A DNA stretch of 64,000 nucleotides from Eutreptiella sp. 'Long Island Sound 2002' (lineage: Eukaryota > Euglenozoa > Euglenophyceae > Eutreptiales > Eutreptiaceae), in assembly GCA_964036045.1 (NCBI GenBank), contig OZ038378.1:45286639-45350638 (forward strand), in the 5' to 3' direction. The notes beneath the pieces are model-generated. The model worked only from the letters and a program-made list of their open reading frames with translations. It had not been told where the DNA came from and made no database searches. Both the position numbers and the translations under genes were made by a program. Below are positions 62,765-64,000 of this stretch, in pieces; position 1 is the stretch's first letter; the number at the start of each line of letters is the position of its first letter.

Positions 62765-64000
62765 GTGCCGCCTGGCCCTCTTTGGCAACCGGTGCAGGGA
62801 CTGGGCAACTGCCCACCGACCAGAGCGGAACATGGGGAGGGAGGTTTCAGACCGATAATGCCAGAGCTATGGGCCGGGCTTTTGGTCACTGCGGGCAGGG
62901 CTGTGGGCAGGGATGCGGGAGAAGCTACCAGCAGGGCCAGGTAGGCCTTGCAATGGGCAGGGCTGTGGGCAGAGCTGCGAGCAGGGGTTGAGGCAGAGTC
63001 TGGGACCAGTGTTTGGGCAGACAAAGCGTTCAGCTCATGTCAGCAACCATTTACCAGACGACAGTATGACGTACGAATGAAGTTTCATAACGTGTGAGCC
63101 ATGGACAGATGCAGGAGGACGTTGGTTAAGGGGGTGCCGGGCTTGGTTGGCCCAGAGGGCAGGAGGGGGGGCCTTGTTGATGATTCCTGTTTCTGCCTAC
63201 ATTGAGCTGTACACATTGCGAGGTTCATCAATGTGAAATTCAAAGCAGTTCAAGTGTAGCATCGTTTGGATTATGCATTTCATCAGTGATGAAAATTGAT
63301 ATCATGCAGTCCCCCCCCCCTGCTGGCAAAGAAAGCACAGAATAGGGGTTTCTTTGCAGCGGTGGTCATAAAGGGGTGGGTTCCGATGGTAATAGTGCTG
63401 AGGTAGACCAGCAGTCGCCGAAGAAATATCCCGGGGCCGTGGGTGGCCCGCAAGCGCATAGGGCGTGCTGAGATGGTCGTCCACGCATCAGTCCCCTTGA
63501 GAAAGATGCTCTCAGAAACGGGGCCTGATAGCCTATTTCCACAACCTCCAACACCTCCCCACCCCACTGCACTGGCCAACCAGATAAGGAGGTGGCTGTC
63601 GTCTGACCCTCAATATTGCTGACCCGTGGAAAGTGGACGATGGGGGACAAGGGCATCTCCTGCGGGCCCTCTATGCATAGAGCCGTGCACACGGCCCTTG
63701 GGCTAGTGCGAACTCCTCTTTTGACCCCATTGACCCTGCGTGCTTTCCTGGACCAGATCAGTGTCTAGATCCAACCCCATGTCATCAGTGCCTTGACAGG
63801 TCCCAGCCTGCTGAGGAGAGCATAGGGCGGCACTGACCACAGGGTGGCACTGATCGCAGGAGCTTTGCGGCCACAACAGTGGAACTCCAGGGGCATTTTT
63901 GTTCTGAGCGAGAAACAGTGCCCCATCCCTTCGAAGGTTGTGCCACCACCACCACTGTGTGGCCCTGCAACTGCCGGTGTGGGGGCGAAACTTGCCCCGA
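62765..64000. other. No gene seen
   Basis: Downstream of the last TRAPPC11-like exon there is a short Gly/Gln-rich stretch (GGGCAGGGCTGTGGGCAGGG repeats near 62890-62990), a C run at 63311 and otherwise unassigned sequence. Further exons of the gene are expected beyond the window. Confidence 0.4.

Noticed and set aside
62548-62991. 147-codon single-exon gene
   Set aside because: Its first half is the TRAPPC11-like exon ending at a donor at 62765. The rest is Gly/Gln-rich intron sequence with short repeats.
1-64000. tRNA, rRNA and bacterial-type operons
   Set aside because: No cloverleaf with conserved loops, rRNA core sequence or operon-like gene packing was noticed by eye. A covariance-model scan would be needed to exclude small RNAs.

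Overview
The window looks like nuclear DNA from a large, repeat-rich eukaryotic genome. No bacterial or organellar gene arrangement is visible. The only host gene recognised is a TRAPPC11-like (Foie gras/Gryzun) gene on the + strand. Its exons are short and separated by introns of up to about 18 kb. Everything else is transposons, tandem repeats and intron sequence. Two non-LTR retrotransposon families, hAT-like elements, a large TIR element with an Ulp1-type protease and CAG-to-TAG decay would all suit a green plant or charophyte-type alga. The species assignment is inference and is weak.

Layout. 1-2480: a ~91-bp tandem array whose orientation flips, split by a 1403-bp hAT-like element with a 14-bp TIR and an 8-bp target duplication. 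2593-19350: mostly one LINE (LINE-A) on the minus strand, with a 185-bp-monomer 5' region, ORF1 with a zinc ribbon, and ORF2 with endonuclease, RT and an RNase H-like region. A second RNase H-like fragment lies downstream of it at 2593-3331. LINE-A ORF2 is cut by a 5306-bp DNA transposon (6083-11388) flanked by TA. Removing the transposon and one TA makes the LINE frame continuous. At least three introns of the transposon gene carry the transposon's own CTAGAACG motifs, and two of them are clearly homologous to each other. 19360-24390: a decayed LINE-B on the + strand. 24391-30300: mostly intergenic, AT-richer after about 26.7 kb, with a 429-bp hAT-like MITE (8-bp target duplication) and a minus-strand gene fragment of unknown function. 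30300-32270: more ~91-bp repeats, again switching orientation. 34002-36002: a 5'-truncated LINE-B on the minus strand, inside a TGTGG microsatellite.

36055-62764: TRAPPC11-like exons, spliced mainly in phase 0. The intron after 44722 holds a 587-bp element with poly-C/poly-G ends and, next to it, a TIR element of about 14.7 kb (roughly 47131-61872). That large element contains about 250 copies of a 48-bp satellite unit, arranged partly in ~2.9-kb higher-order blocks, plus a broken zinc-finger/Ulp1-like protease gene. The N-terminal exons of TRAPPC11, part of its Gryzun region and its 3' end were not found. 62765-64000 holds no gene I can support.

The window is a record of nesting: transposon into LINE, hAT element into satellite, LINE into microsatellite, and a satellite-bearing transposon into a host intron. 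The least ordinary features are the transposon whose introns look like copies of its own subterminal repeats, and the 12-kb satellite carried between transposon ends.
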